Assembly: GCA_040360365.1 (NCBI GenBank)
Contig: CP136412.1
Length of the DNA stretch: 64,000 bases
Origin: Arcanobacterium_A hippocoleae_A
GTDB lineage: Bacteria > Actinomycetota > Actinomycetes > Actinomycetales > Actinomycetaceae
Strand: one strand, 5' to 3'
Both the position numbers and the translations under genes were made by a program. Shown one piece after another: positions 20,350 to 29,919 of the stretch (the first letter of the stretch is position 1; each line of letters opens with the position of its first letter). Under the pieces are notes generated by a model that worked only from the letters and a program-made list of their open reading frames with translations, did not search any database and had not been told where the DNA came from.

Positions 20350-21525
20350 GCGTTCCTTTGAATATCCGTAAATAATCTCGTCCCATGAGGGCATTTCCGG
20401 CCTGCCGCGGCGAGATTTTCCTTTTGTTTTTTCACCGGAATTATGTGCTGATTTCTCGTGTGTTTTCTCACTATTATCAAGACCGGGAAGAGTTTCGAAA
20501 GCAGCTGCGGTTTCAGTTTTTTCTGCAGCTGTATCTTCCGATTTTTCACCTTTGGCCGGCAAATCAATAACGTTTTCGGCATTAACTTTTTCGCCGGGTA
20601 CAACAGCTTGTTTATCTGGGAATTTGAGAATTTGCGCATCCTGCGCATTTTCCGGTTCGGAGTATGCCGGATGAGCGCCTTGAAATTCCGGCAGTTCATC
20701 TAAACTCGGAGTTGGCTGTGAAATTCCTCTCTGTTCATCCAAAGAGACCAGGACCGCATCAATATCTATTGCGGTCTTTTCAGTACCTGTATTTTCAGTT
20801 TTTGCTGGTACCGATACTTTTTCCGGTATCTTCTGCGCCGCCGCAAAATCCGATGATCCGGTGCCGGCAGCTGCACGGTTGTTTTGATTGCGTGCCTGGG
20901 AGAAATCTGCTGTTTTGGGTGTATTCAAAGGACGCCACGGATCGTTCGGCGTGGGAAGCGGAGTATCTGTAAGCCATGTGGCTTCATCATTTAACGGAGT
21001 GATGAAATGCGCTTTTGAATTGACTTGCCAGCGAGCCTCAGCAGCCTTATCTGCAACAATATAACGTGCGATAAGAATCCACGGGGCGCCGGCTTCCCGT
21101 ACTGCGTCCCACTTGATTGTATCGGTGTTTACTCCGCGGCTGAGCAGCCGGGAGACAACAAGCTCATCGATTCTCATTTCAGCAGAGTCTTGATTTTTTT
21201 GATAGCTGCGGGCTTGGTTTGCAATAAAGTTGCGTTCGGAAAGAATCGGCGAAGCTAATTTCGAAAGCTGCAGCGGAGGAAGACTGCAGATTTCTGACAC
21301 TTGGGAAATAGTCATTCCGGATCGGAAATATGCTTGAATTTCTTTCGGCGACGCAGCTTTCGGAGCAGTGTTTGTTTCGGAGTGATGATTTACCGGATTT
21401 AAATCTTTCCGCAATGCTCCCCGCAGTTCGGCGCTGATTACGGTTTCGTAACGGTTTCCGTCGGCATCGTTGAAAGTAAGTTTCTCACCGGTTGCGTCTA
21501 AGCCTAGAAACTCAAGCTCAATCAT
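20344..21525 (-). CDS. sepH: Septation protein SepH (DUF3071 family)
   Basis: SepH binds FtsZ and promotes Z-ring formation in Actinobacteria. The N-terminal DUF3071 domain begins MIELEFLGLDATGEKLTFND and includes a helix-turn-helix-like part (AYFRSGMTISQVSEICSLPP). A long, acidic, low-complexity linker of about 170 residues follows, and the conserved C-terminal tail is GRPEMPSWDEIIYG. The open frame extends upstream to 21627, but ATG 21525 fits the family start and has GGAGGA just before it. The gene has no frame breaks. The neighbouring DUF4193 gene is also typical of its surroundings. Confidence 0.9.
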   Translation of the reverse strand: MIELEFLGLDATGEKLTFNDADGNRYETVISAELRGALRKDLNPVNHHSETNTAPKAASPKEIQAYFRSGMTISQVSEICSLPPLQLSKLASPILSERNFIANQARSYQKNQDSAEMRIDELVVSRLLSRGVNTDTIKWDAVREAGAPWILIARYIVADKAAEARWQVNSKAHFITPLNDEATWLTDTPLPTPNDPWRPLNTPKTADFSQARNQNNRAAAGTGSSDFAAAQKIPEKVSVPAKTENTGTEKTAIDIDAVLVSLDEQRGISQPTPSLDELPEFQGAHPAYSEPENAQDAQILKFPDKQAVVPGEKVNAENVIDLPAKGEKSEDTAAEKTETAAAFETLPGLDNSEKTHEKSAHNSGEKTKGKSRRGRPEMPSWDEIIYGYSKERE

Positions 21526-21933
21526 TAAAATCCTCCACGACGGAAATACTGAAAATATCTGTTGAAAATAGCTGCCTGCATTCACTCTAATCAAAATCGA
21601 ACCAGAATTAGCACAGCGGCAATGCAACTAGTTTCGTCTTTAAATTTTAGCTGAAATTACACTGTAGTTTAGCAGCAACACTTAATGCAGACTACATAAT
21701 TTAAATTATTTTCGGAAGAAGTGCATTTTCCTCTTGCAAAACTCACCAAGCTTTGATACAAAGACTTCGAAAAGTAATATATCGAGATGTTTCGCAGAGT
21801 GTCCGCTGCTGCGGATTTACGGAATGATTATTTGCCGAGTAGTCATTTTTCAAACCAAAGGCGCGACTCGCTATTCGAAACAGTACGGTAATACTTGAAA
21901 CGATAATGTCACAAAATTCCTGAAAGGCAGCTC
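21526..21933. other. 408-bp divergent spacer between sepH and DUF4193
   Basis: No coding frame or strong inverted repeat is visible. The segment presumably holds the promoters for both divergent genes. I could not fix a convincing -35/-10 pair. Confidence 0.5.
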
Positions 21934-22233
21934 ATGGCCACCGATTACGATGCTCCACGCAAGCAAGATGAGGAGCTTAAAACAGATTCGCTCGAAGAAC
22001 TTGCCTCGCGCCGCTCTGATAACCAGTCAAATTCTGTTGATGTTGATGAAGCAGAAGCCGCTGATGGTTTTGAGCTTCCAGGTGCAGATCTTTCTAATAT
22101 TGAACTTTCAGTAGCAGTCATTCCAGCGCAGGACGACGAATTTACCTGTTCCCAATGTTTCCTTGTCCATCACCGCTCGCAGCTTGCCTATGAAGAAAAT
22201 GGGCTTCCGGTATGTTCGGAATGTGCTTCATAA
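21934..22233 (+). CDS. DUF4193 family protein
   Basis: A complete 99-residue acidic protein. It starts MATDYDAPRKQDEE behind GAAAGG, and ends in a zinc-ribbon-like FTCSQCFLVHHRSQLAYEEN...VCSECAS with two CxxC pairs. DUF4193 is confined to Actinobacteria, where it is usually next to dut and DUF3093. Function is unknown. A role as a small regulator or RNA polymerase-associated protein is conceivable but not shown. Confidence 0.9.
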   Translation: MATDYDAPRKQDEELKTDSLEELASRRSDNQSNSVDVDEAEAADGFELPGADLSNIELSVAVIPAQDDEFTCSQCFLVHHRSQLAYEENGLPVCSECAS

Positions 22234-22248
22234 AAAAGTTGATTTCGG

Positions 22249-22289
22249 CGAATTAAGACGAATTAACGCGAATTAAATCGGCGAATTAA
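22249..22289. repeat. Four phased copies of CGAATTAA
   Basis: CGAATTAA occurs at 22249, 22259, 22269 and 22282, that is with spacings of 10, 10 and 13 bp, directly after the DUF4193 stop codon. The near-helical spacing would place the sites on one face of the DNA. No function is known. Confidence 0.8.
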
Positions 22290-22519
22290 ATAGCTGCATC
22301 AGCTATCGGCGGCTGGTGCAGCGGTCTGGCAGATTAAATTTTCTGAGACGATTATGTATCTGTACCTGAACTGATATTCTGCAATCTTCGAACAAGGAAT
22401 ATGAGTTTATTTATTTTTCGATACACGAATCTGATTTTTCAGCAGACCGGCAAGGCTCGCTCTGCTTGCTTTCGCTTGCTAGACTTGAAACGTTAGTGGT
22501 TTTATCATTTGGAGGCCTG

Positions 22520-23260
22520 GTGGGTTTCTTTTCTCGGAAGAAAAAGCTTCATGAAATTGAAGATCGGTTTGAAACCGAAGCCATTGCGGAAGATTTTTCG
22601 GAATCTGCCGCAAAGAAGAATAACGACGGCTCCGCCGCAGTTCATCCGGCAGATACGGAAAATACTGATAATACTGCCGAAGCGGATTTTTTGACCGGAC
22701 TAACGGTCCGTTTGATGCCGGCGAGCTTGATGGAATTGGTTCCCGTATCGACGTGGGCGCATTGTGGCTGCCCGTAATTCCCGAAGCAAAATTGCAGTTT
22801 TCCACAGATTCGCAGCAAAATATTCTTGGCGTGGTGTACGTGCTCGGTGATTCAGCTTTGCAATTACAGCCGTTCGCTGCTCCGAAATCGTATGGAATCT
22901 GGGATGAAGTCCGGCTCGATATGCGTACTTCGATTGCGCAGCAAGGCGGATCATCGCAAGAAATGACTGGCCGATTCGGCAAGGAGCTTTCAGCAATGAT
23001 GCCGCTTCCAGACAGCAAAAATTTTGCTCCGCACCGTTTTCTCGGAGTTGATGGACCGCGGTGGCTGCTTCGGGCAACGCTCTATGGACGTGCCGGAGCT
23101 GATAGCAAAGCTGCTGAACCTTTGCTGCAGATTTTACAAAACGTCGTTGTTAATCGCGGAAGCGTTCCGCTGGTTCCGCGGTCCCTGCTGCCGCTTACGC
23201 TCCCGAAATTGGGGAAACTTTAAGAATGTTTTGGTGAATCCTTTTGAATCGATGGATTGA
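22520..23260 (+). CDS. DUF3710 family protein, frameshifted
   Basis: An actinobacterial conserved protein of unknown function, normally between dut and an OB-fold gene. The GTG at 22520 follows GGAGG and gives MGFFSRKKKLHEIEDRFETE. An acidic linker leads into the conserved domain GPFDAGELDGIGSRIDVGAL once one T is restored in the T6 run near 22690. The domain continues in one frame to KPLTLP-like residues near 23215. The frame then stops at 23223, and a different frame gives the more family-like ending NFKNVLVNPFESMD to 23260. That second break would need two lost bases. Confidence 0.78.
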
Positions 23261-23483
23261 TGGAACCGGGATTGTTAGCGCAATTTCTTATCCGGGGAAA
23301 GTCACGAATCCGGCTGTGCGTGTCGTCCTTGATTTTGCGGCAGGTCCGTTACTGCTGATTTTTCAGTCCCGGACGAATCTGCGGGCAATAGATATCGGGC
23401 AGCGGCTGCATGTTTACGGCAACTGCGTCCGCCGCGGGGATACCCGGATACTCTATAATCCAAGATACGAGATTCTTAGTTAA
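23244..23483 (+). CDS. Small OB-fold nucleic-acid-binding protein
   Basis: A 79-residue OB-fold resembling the anticodon-binding-like OB domain proteins found after DUF3710 in Actinobacteria. It reads GTGIVSAISYPGKVTNP, then strands such as VRVVLDFAAGPLLLIFQSR, and ends in the typical RLHVYGNCVRRGD...ILYNPRYEIL. It is shorter at the N-terminus than its homologues, which usually exceed 110 residues. The start is uncertain (TTG 23244 is the first in frame), and it overlaps the end of DUF3710 by 17 bp. Confidence 0.7.
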   Translation: MNRWIDGTGIVSAISYPGKVTNPAVRVVLDFAAGPLLLIFQSRTNLRAIDIGQRLHVYGNCVRRGDTRILYNPRYEILS

Positions 23484-23549
23484 CCAAATAGACTATACGG
23501 CTTATTTAAGATGATATGAGCTTTGTCCTGAACACAGAAAGCAGAAGTT

Positions 23550-24281
23550 TTGAACTCCCACACAAATTCTCCGCAGCCGGAAAAAACAAAAACAGATGCG
23601 GAAAGCAGAACTCTTCCGCAAACTAGACTTAATCCGAACAGCACGGTGGGAATGATTCTTGGTGAAGATTTCGATGTAATGGTCTCTGTTGGGGGTGTGC
23701 GCGGAATTTTCGAAGCAATCCTTCCGACGGTAGTGTTTTTAGCAGGATTTGTAATCGCCAAAGATCATTTGATTCCAGCAATACTTTCACTTGCTGTCAG
23801 TGCGGCGTTTATTTTAGTGCGGTTAATTCAGCGGATTCCGATTTCTCCGGCAATTGGCGGCTTACTTGCAATGGTAATATCCGTCGTTCTTGCATGGCGC
23901 ACCGGTGAAGCAAGCAATATATTTTTGTGGGGAATTTTAGTAAATATTGCTTATTTTGCGGTACTTGCCATCTCGGCAGCGGTGAAATGGCCGTTAGTCG
24001 GTGCGGCGATTGCTTTTGCCAAAGGTGAAGGAATGGGATGGCGAAAGCGCGGTGTGCAGCCAATCATGCGGCGCTGCTACTATCGGCTAACCTGGCTTTG
24101 GGTGATGGTTTTCGCACTGCGTTTGCTGGTGCAGCTGCCATTGTATTTTTCCGGATCCACAGAAGCGCTTGGGATTGCGAAGCTTGCAATGGGATTGCCG
24201 CTTTTTGCTCTCGCAGTCTGGTTTTCCTGGCTGATCTACCGCTCTGCAGAAGCGATGGAAGCAGCTGCGAAATCCAGCTAA
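23550..24281 (+). CDS. DUF3159 family membrane protein
   Basis: A complete 243-residue integral membrane protein with about six membrane segments. The family signature VSVGGVRGIFEAILPTVVFL is at about residues 46-65, and the ending LIYRSAEAMEAAAKSS is cytoplasmic. It is found in Actinobacteria between the OB-fold gene and the TrkA pair, as here, but its function is unknown. The frame begins with a TTG at 23550, and the true start could be slightly different. Confidence 0.85.
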   Translation: MNSHTNSPQPEKTKTDAESRTLPQTRLNPNSTVGMILGEDFDVMVSVGGVRGIFEAILPTVVFLAGFVIAKDHLIPAILSLAVSAAFILVRLIQRIPISPAIGGLLAMVISVVLAWRTGEASNIFLWGILVNIAYFAVLAISAAVKWPLVGAAIAFAKGEGMGWRKRGVQPIMRRCYYRLTWLWVMVFALRLLVQLPLYFSGSTEALGIAKLAMGLPLFALAVWFSWLIYRSAEAMEAAAKSS

Positions 24282-24327
24282 CAGCAGCGCTTCCGCAGAC
24301 TTTCTCGGTTTTGGTGTGATCTGGCTT

Positions 24328-25029
24328 TTATTCCGTTTTTTCAGCTGATTCGGATTTCCGGTGCGATGCGCCGAAAATCTTTGACACGGCTGCTTCATCT
24401 TCCGCTGTAGCCCGATATCCCATCAAAATCAATCTATCTTCGGCCGCGATTCGAATTGCGTTCTGTGCCTGCAGCGGTACGCCGTCGCGAACAATACCGG
24501 AAATAAAGAACGGCTCTGGTAAGTTTGTATCAATTACCCGCTTTCCCACTACGGTTGATTCAGGAGAGACTACAGCCTGATATAACGCAGATTCTCCATT
24601 ATAAAATTCACTGGTTTTCGTGAGTTCTCCAGATGCGACAGCGTCTTCAATCACCATTGTCATAATTCGCGGTGTGGAAACAGCAAAATCTATTCCCCAA
24701 GAGTCATTAAAAAGCCACTCGTTTGACGGGTTATTTACTCTGCCAACTACCTGCGGTACCCCAAACTCTGTTTTTGCCAGCAGCGCGAGTACCAGATTGG
24801 CTTTATCGTCACCGGTAGCGGCAACCACCACATCGAAAGTGTTCAAAGCAATGTCTTGCAATGTCGATATTTCGCAGGCGTCAGCGAGAATCCAGTTAGC
24901 TTTGGGGACGCGTGCAATCCGCATTGCCCGCGAATCGGAATCTATAAGCGTAACTGCGTATCCGCGGGAAATAAGTTCTTGTGCAATTGAACGTCCAACA
25001 GATCCTGCTCCGGCAATCATCACTTTCAT
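24328..25029 (-). CDS. TrkA family potassium-uptake regulatory protein (second of pair)
   Basis: A complete 233-residue protein with an RCK N-terminal Rossmann domain (MKVMIAGAGSVGRSIAQELI; acidic VTLIDSDSRAM) and a C-terminal TrkA-C domain at about 140-215. TrkA proteins bind NAD(H) or nucleotides and gate TrkH-type K+ channels. It is translated directly after its paralogue with a 4-bp ATGA overlap (25026-25029). The arrangement equals ceoC/ceoB of M. tuberculosis. No TrkH gene is in the window. Confidence 0.88.
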   Translation of the reverse strand: MKVMIAGAGSVGRSIAQELISRGYAVTLIDSDSRAMRIARVPKANWILADACEISTLQDIALNTFDVVVAATGDDKANLVLALLAKTEFGVPQVVGRVNNPSNEWLFNDSWGIDFAVSTPRIMTMVIEDAVASGELTKTSEFYNGESALYQAVVSPESTVVGKRVIDTNLPEPFFISGIVRDGVPLQAQNAIRIAAEDRLILMGYRATAEDEAAVSKIFGASHRKSESAEKTE

Positions 25030-25694
25030 AGTACGTCCTCATTTACCGGGTGATTTAGAATCCGTTGAATACTCAAGACTTTATCCGAAGGTGCGGTCAG
25101 GTAAAGTTCATCTCCGTCTTGCAGCACTAATCCGGAACTTGGTGCGATTGCCTTAACTGCCCGCCCGATATACGCAACTCTGCCGCCAGTAATCCGTTCA
25201 ATATCGCCGCAGGTATTGCCGAACCAGGAAGGATCTAAATCAGCAAGAAAAAGCGACATTTGATACGCAGCATCCTGAAAAATTACGTACGGGCCTAGTT
25301 CTATCAGCTTGCGCATTATTGATTCGGCAGTCCATTTCACAGCCGGCACCGTAGCGATTCCAAGGCGCTCATAAACATCAGCACGTGAAACATCGTAAAT
25401 CCGGGTGACAACATTTTGGATTCCAAAACTATCTTTTACCACGCGCGCGGCAATAATATTCGAATTATCACCGGAAGAAACCGCTGCGAAACCTGCTGCA
25501 TCTTCAATTCCCGCCTGCTTCAAAGCGTCTTTATCAAATCCGACACCAGTTACCCTTTGCCCGGGAAAATCTTCGGGCAAACGGCGGAAAGAATCGGAAT
25601 CTTTATCAATAACTGCTACTGAGTGGCCCATATTGACAAGACTCACAGCAAGCGAAGCCCCGACCCGGCCACATCCCATAATGACGAAATGCAC
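25026..25694 (-). CDS. TrkA family potassium-uptake regulatory protein (first of pair)
   Basis: A complete 222-residue protein with the Rossmann motif MHFVIMGCGRVGASLAVSL and AVIDKDSDSF, followed by a TrkA-C domain (IGRAVKAIAPSSGLVLQDGD). It is the upstream member of the RCK pair and would form hetero- or homo-oligomers on a Trk channel. Its start at 25694 is divergent from the permease start at 25740, so the two transcripts share a very short (45-bp) promoter region. Confidence 0.88.
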   Translation of the reverse strand: MHFVIMGCGRVGASLAVSLVNMGHSVAVIDKDSDSFRRLPEDFPGQRVTGVGFDKDALKQAGIEDAAGFAAVSSGDNSNIIAARVVKDSFGIQNVVTRIYDVSRADVYERLGIATVPAVKWTAESIMRKLIELGPYVIFQDAAYQMSLFLADLDPSWFGNTCGDIERITGGRVAYIGRAVKAIAPSSGLVLQDGDELYLTAPSDKVLSIQRILNHPVNEDVL

Positions 25695-25739
25695 GTATTA
25701 AACGCTACCTTAAAGTTTGCAAGAGCGTAACCTATTGGT

Positions 25740-27546
25740 GTGTCGATTTACAAACACCAGGATTTCCATCCGCGTTTTGCAATCTCTGCTTCATGGATTT
25801 TGCTTTGCGCGATGATTGCAATAGTGCCGCAAATTGTGCTCCGCCCGACGGCAGGCACCGAAGCAGGGTTTCAGGTTTTTCTTCCAATATTCCTTGGTTT
25901 TTAGTATTCGCAGTATCAGTTGCGGTGCTGCACCAGCTAAACGCGGTAGTTCCGCGAAAAACTTCACGGAAAGTAGTTAGCGACTATCTTGGCGCTTCGA
26001 TGGGAGTCGCGGCAGGTGCAGCGCAATTTTTGGCGTATGCCATGATTGTGCTGCTTGGCGTTGAAGTAATTATCGGCGCATTGCGGTTTGTACTGCAAGT
26101 GAACGATTACAAATCGTGGCTGATTTCTGTTTTGGTGTTTATATTCGCATTGCCGACACTTTTTGCACGCCCAAAATGGGCTGCCGCATTAATTACCTGG
26201 GTTTCGGCGGTTTCAATAATAATTTTCGCTTTAGTTATCGCAGGCGCCTTGATTATGGAGGTGATGGGAGCTGGGATATTCGGTACAAGTATTTTGGAAG
26301 CGGATCCGGCAGGCACGGGGAATAATTTTCCATTAACAGCACAAGTTGAGTCATTTCTTGCCGCTTGTTTGCCTGCAGCTGCAATAATTTTGCTTGGCGA
26401 ACGGATTCTTGTCAGTCCGGAATACCGCCGCGTGCGTTTGCATCGAAATATTCGGGTTTTCTTGCCGATAATGGTTTTAATCGCACTAACCATATACATA
26501 TCGGTGATATTGTTTCATCCCTATCAGCTTGATGTGGTACCGATTATCGCAATTTCGATATTGCTTTTCCCTGCCTGGATCTGGCGGACAGTGATTATTG
26601 TTTTAGTGTTGCTTGGGGCGCTGCTCACGATTAGTTCCTATTGGCAGCTGCCGCGGATTTTGCGCGAAATGGCTCTCGAAGGTTTGCTTCCGCGTAAGCT
26701 TGGGGTGCAGGATTCAATCAATAGCCGGCGTTTTGTGGTGCTTGCCGTCGCCACGCTTGCTGCTTGCGCTGCTTTCTATATTTCGACGGCCCGCGCACTG
26801 GCAATGGTTTTTATTCTCGCTACTTACCTCACCGCATTGATTACCTGTTTAGCAATGATTGCGCGTTCGCAGTCTATTTTACGGATCTCGCTTGAAGCTG
26901 CTGAACGCCGGGAGGCGAAGCGGTTACGGCTGATTTTTGGCGGATATTCGATTTTTTGCTGATGATTTCGTTAAGTTTTCTGCTCATTTCAGTGAAATGG
27001 GTTTTGTGGACAGTTTTTATGCTGATTGGTCCGGTGCTGATATTGGGTTTTTACAGTTTCGGGCGCGGACGGGTAAAGCGGGCATTAAATGTTGAAGATT
27101 TTCTTGAAAACCGCGAAATTCCAACTAAAACACATGGCGTAATTTTGCTTTCGCAGTTAGATGAAGCTGCTTTGAAAGCTGTAGATTGGGCAAAAGCAAT
27201 GCGTTTTGCTTCAACCCAGGCAGTTTGTGTAGACATTGACCCGACCCGGACCAGGCAGCTGCGCAACGATTGGTTAGACGCGGAAATCTCAATGAGCTTA
27301 ACCGTACTTGGAACTCCGGCCGGCGCACTCCGCGGTCCGGTAATTGAATTTGTGCGCGATTTCCGGGCATTGCATCCGCATGAGCCGCTTACGGTGATTA
27401 TTCCGCGTGTAATGAGAGCGAATGCGCTTTCGCAGCTTTTTGCAAGGTTTTATACACCGGGAATCGCGGCAGAGCTGCGCCGAGAATCAAATGTGATGAT
27501 TCTGGAAGTGCCTTACCTGCTTGATACGGATGCAAATGATGAATGA
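25740..27546 (+). CDS. APC-superfamily amino-acid permease, two frameshifts
   Basis: An amino-acid/polyamine permease-like membrane protein of about 602 residues with some 12 membrane segments and a cytoplasmic C-terminal domain of about 170 residues. GTG 25740 gives MSIYKHQDFHPRFAISA, and the frame must be restored near 25895 (TT for TTT; PIFLWFLVFAVSVAV) and near 26950 (T6 for T7; GGYSIFLLMISLSF). The conserved neighbourhood (TrkA pair before, TRAM methyltransferase after) matches a permease of M. tuberculosis at the same place. Substrate unknown. Confidence 0.82.
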
Positions 27547-27619
27547 TTCGCTGGATTTCAGATCAGGTTTTGATTATTTGGCCTGAACGTGTATTGATTA
27601 AAGGCAGCGAAACAAAAGA

Positions 27620-28894
27620 TTGGCGGTTGAGATGAAGCTGGAAGTCGGCTCGCGGGTTGAGCTGGAGATTATTGATGTTGCTTATGGGGGCGAGTTTATC
27701 GCCCGTTATGGTGACGCAGTGATTTTCGTGCGCGGTGCAATTCTTGGCGAACGGGTAATTGCGGAAATTACGAAGAAGCAAGCAAAACTTTATCGTGCAA
27801 TTGTGCGTGATGTGCTGCTCCCTGCAAAGGGGCGGATTGCGCATCCATGGCATCTTGGCACTGTGGAAGCAACCGGAGCTGCAGATTACGGACATATGGA
27901 TTTAGGCGTGCAGCGGCAGATGAAATCGCTGATGCTGCAAAATCAGCTGCGGCGCATTGGCGGAGAAGAAGCAGAATCGCAGTTTTCTCCGGAAATGTTT
28001 GCGGTGAAAAGTGCTGAGCAGGGGCGTGACGGTTCACTGCGGGAAGATCCGAAAGCTCAAGGATGGCATTACCGCACCCGAATTGATGTGCTGAAACTAA
28101 AAACCGGTGTCGGAATGCATATTTTACGGACGAACAAACTTGTACCATTGCAGGAGATGCCGCTTGCTTCCCGCCGGCTTTGCGATTTGGATTTATTTGG
28201 TGATAAGTGGGACGGGTTTGTGCCGGTGAAAAAGCGAATTAGACTTGTTGCGCCGAGCGGCAGCGATCCGGTTGCTGTAATTGATGGAAAGGTTTTTTCG
28301 GCGCCGGATATGCCGGGGAACGCAGCAATTCGTGAGATTGTGAGCTATCGCGGCGAGCAGTATTCATATGATATTAATGCCGGCAGTTTCTGGCAGATTC
28401 ATGAGAATGCGCCAAGTGCGCTTGCCGCGCATGTGTTCGACGGTCTGGAAGTGAGCAAAGGCGATACGCTAGTTGATTTATACTCCGGATCTGGGTTGTT
28501 CTCCGTGGTTGGCGCAAATATTGTTGGTGCAGCTGGCGGAGTCCGTGCATTTGAGGGTGATGAGCTTGCAGTATCAGCTGCAAAACACAATTTGCGGATG
28601 ATGGATTGGGCGAGTGCAGATACGGCAAATATTAATGCCGAAAATATTAGCGAGTTGATTGCTGGTGCTGATTTTGTAATTGCAGATCCGCCGCGTGCCG
28701 GACTCGGCACGGCTGCTGCGCAAATCCTTGGACAGTCACAAGCGAAAAAGATTGCGCTTATTTCATGCGACTCAGCATCGATGGCTCGCGATATCAGCGC
28801 TTTGTTAAAGGCGGGACGAAAAATTGAATCTTTTACCGCCGTCGATATTTTCCCCAATACGCATTATGTCGAGACAGTGTGTATAGTTTCGTGA
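27620..28894 (+). CDS. TRAM-domain RNA uracil-C5 methyltransferase (RlmD/TrmA-like)
   Basis: A complete protein of about 420 residues. The N-terminal TRAM domain (about 5-60) reads LEVGSRVELEIIDVAYGGEF. The Rossmann methyltransferase has VDLYSGSGLFSV for SAM and IADPPRAGLG. The catalytic cysteine is in LISCDSASMARDI near residue 375, and the C-terminal base is in FPNTHYVETVCIVS. Such enzymes make m5U in 23S rRNA or tRNA; which one cannot be settled here. The four-cysteine iron-sulfur cluster of E. coli RlmD is not apparent. Starts TTG 27620 or ATG 27632 are both possible. The gene ends the conserved core block before the purine cluster. Confidence 0.87.
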   Translation: MAVEMKLEVGSRVELEIIDVAYGGEFIARYGDAVIFVRGAILGERVIAEITKKQAKLYRAIVRDVLLPAKGRIAHPWHLGTVEATGAADYGHMDLGVQRQMKSLMLQNQLRRIGGEEAESQFSPEMFAVKSAEQGRDGSLREDPKAQGWHYRTRIDVLKLKTGVGMHILRTNKLVPLQEMPLASRRLCDLDLFGDKWDGFVPVKKRIRLVAPSGSDPVAVIDGKVFSAPDMPGNAAIREIVSYRGEQYSYDINAGSFWQIHENAPSALAAHVFDGLEVSKGDTLVDLYSGSGLFSVVGANIVGAAGGVRAFEGDELAVSAAKHNLRMMDWASADTANINAENISELIAGADFVIADPPRAGLGTAAAQILGQSQAKKIALISCDSASMARDISALLKAGRKIESFTAVDIFPNTHYVETVCIVS

Positions 28895-28999
28895 AAACTG
28901 GTGCGTACTTTTTAAACATTTGAAACTTTCAAATTTACGGCCGGAATCTGCGGTGAAACAAAAATCCGAAATTTTTTACAGTGAAAGCAGGTTTGAAAT

Positions 29000-29646
29000 A
29001 TGAGCAGTGCGTTTTATCCTTCAGAACCGCAGTGGCTATCTTGGGCAAAAGAGCTGCAGGCTTTGGCGCAGTCCGGGCTTTCGTATACGCAAAATGCGTT
29101 TGAACGTGAACGTTATGAGCGGATTCGTGAGATTTCAGCAGAAATGCTTGCTGCCTATTCAGCGGAGGAGATTTCGCTTGATACGGTGAAAAATCTTTTT
29201 GTAATGAAGACGGGTATCAAACGCCGAAACTTGATACCCGTGCGGCTGTTTTTGATGAGAGCGGGGAGAAAATTCTGCTTGTGAAAGAAAACAACGGGCT
29301 TTGGTCACTGCCGGGAGGATGGGTTGATGTGGATGAAACCGTCGCTACAAACACCGTAAAAGAGGCGTGGGAAGAAGCCGGGGTGAATGTGGAACCGCAG
29401 CGTTTGGCAGCAGTGATGATTCGTGATAATCGTGCCGGGCACACTTGGATTCATAATATTGTGAAGATTTTTGTGCTTTGCAAATCGCTCGGCGGGAATT
29501 TTGTTCCCAATCTTGAAACTCTTGATGCACAGTATTTTACGGAGTTTGCGCTGCCGGAAATCTGCGAAGCAAAACAGACAATTGCACAAATCAAGCTTTG
29601 TTTCCGTGCGGTGAAAGATCCGAATTGGCAAACAGTATTCGGATAA
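29000..29646 (+). CDS. NUDIX hydrolase with N-terminal Nudix_hydro_N domain, one frameshift
   Basis: The first 65 residues (WLSWAKELQALAQSGLSYTQ, then FERERYERIREISAEML) form the helical domain PF12535, common in Firmicutes. The NUDIX box follows as GGWVDVDE-x7-KEAWEEAGV, with Lys in place of the usual Arg. One T must be added to the T5 run near 29200 (NLFCNEDGYQTPKLDTRA). Hydrolases of this group act on ADP-ribose or similar nucleoside diphosphates. It precedes purE by 273 bp and also looks Firmicute-like, so it may belong to the same transferred block. Confidence 0.82.
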
Positions 29647-29711
29647 AATGTGTGTTCCCGCATTATTTTGCGGCGTATTCCAGATTATGAAATTTAAATT
29701 GCTGATTTGTA

Positions 29712-29743
29712 TCGAAATATGAAATAAATTGATTTCATTTCGA
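29712..29743. promoter_or_regulatory. Inverted repeat upstream of purE, possible operator
   Basis: ATGAAAT (29719-29725) and ATTTCAT (29732-29738) are perfect 7-bp arms with a 6-bp spacer, and flanking TCGAAAT and TTTCGA extend the symmetry with a 2-nt bulge. It lies about 180 bp before purE in a spacer with no gene. It does not match a purine riboswitch that I can recognise. A purine repressor site is a guess from position only. Confidence 0.4.
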
Positions 29744-29919
29744 CTTTTGATGAAACTCGCTGCTAGATTAGGAACGTAAGACGGTTTTGGTGACTGACGG
29801 TTTGAGTTGAATGAACAACATGAAGCCAGAACCGAAAGCTATCGTCCGTCTGGGTGCAATCGAACCAAAACGAGTGCGCCCATTTTTTATCCCTTCTTAA
29901 CTGGATTCTTGGAGGATTT

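Noticed and set aside
29647..29919. Purine riboswitch in the purE leader
   Set aside because: The three-way junction with its conserved loop sequences is not recognisable; only a simple inverted repeat is seen.
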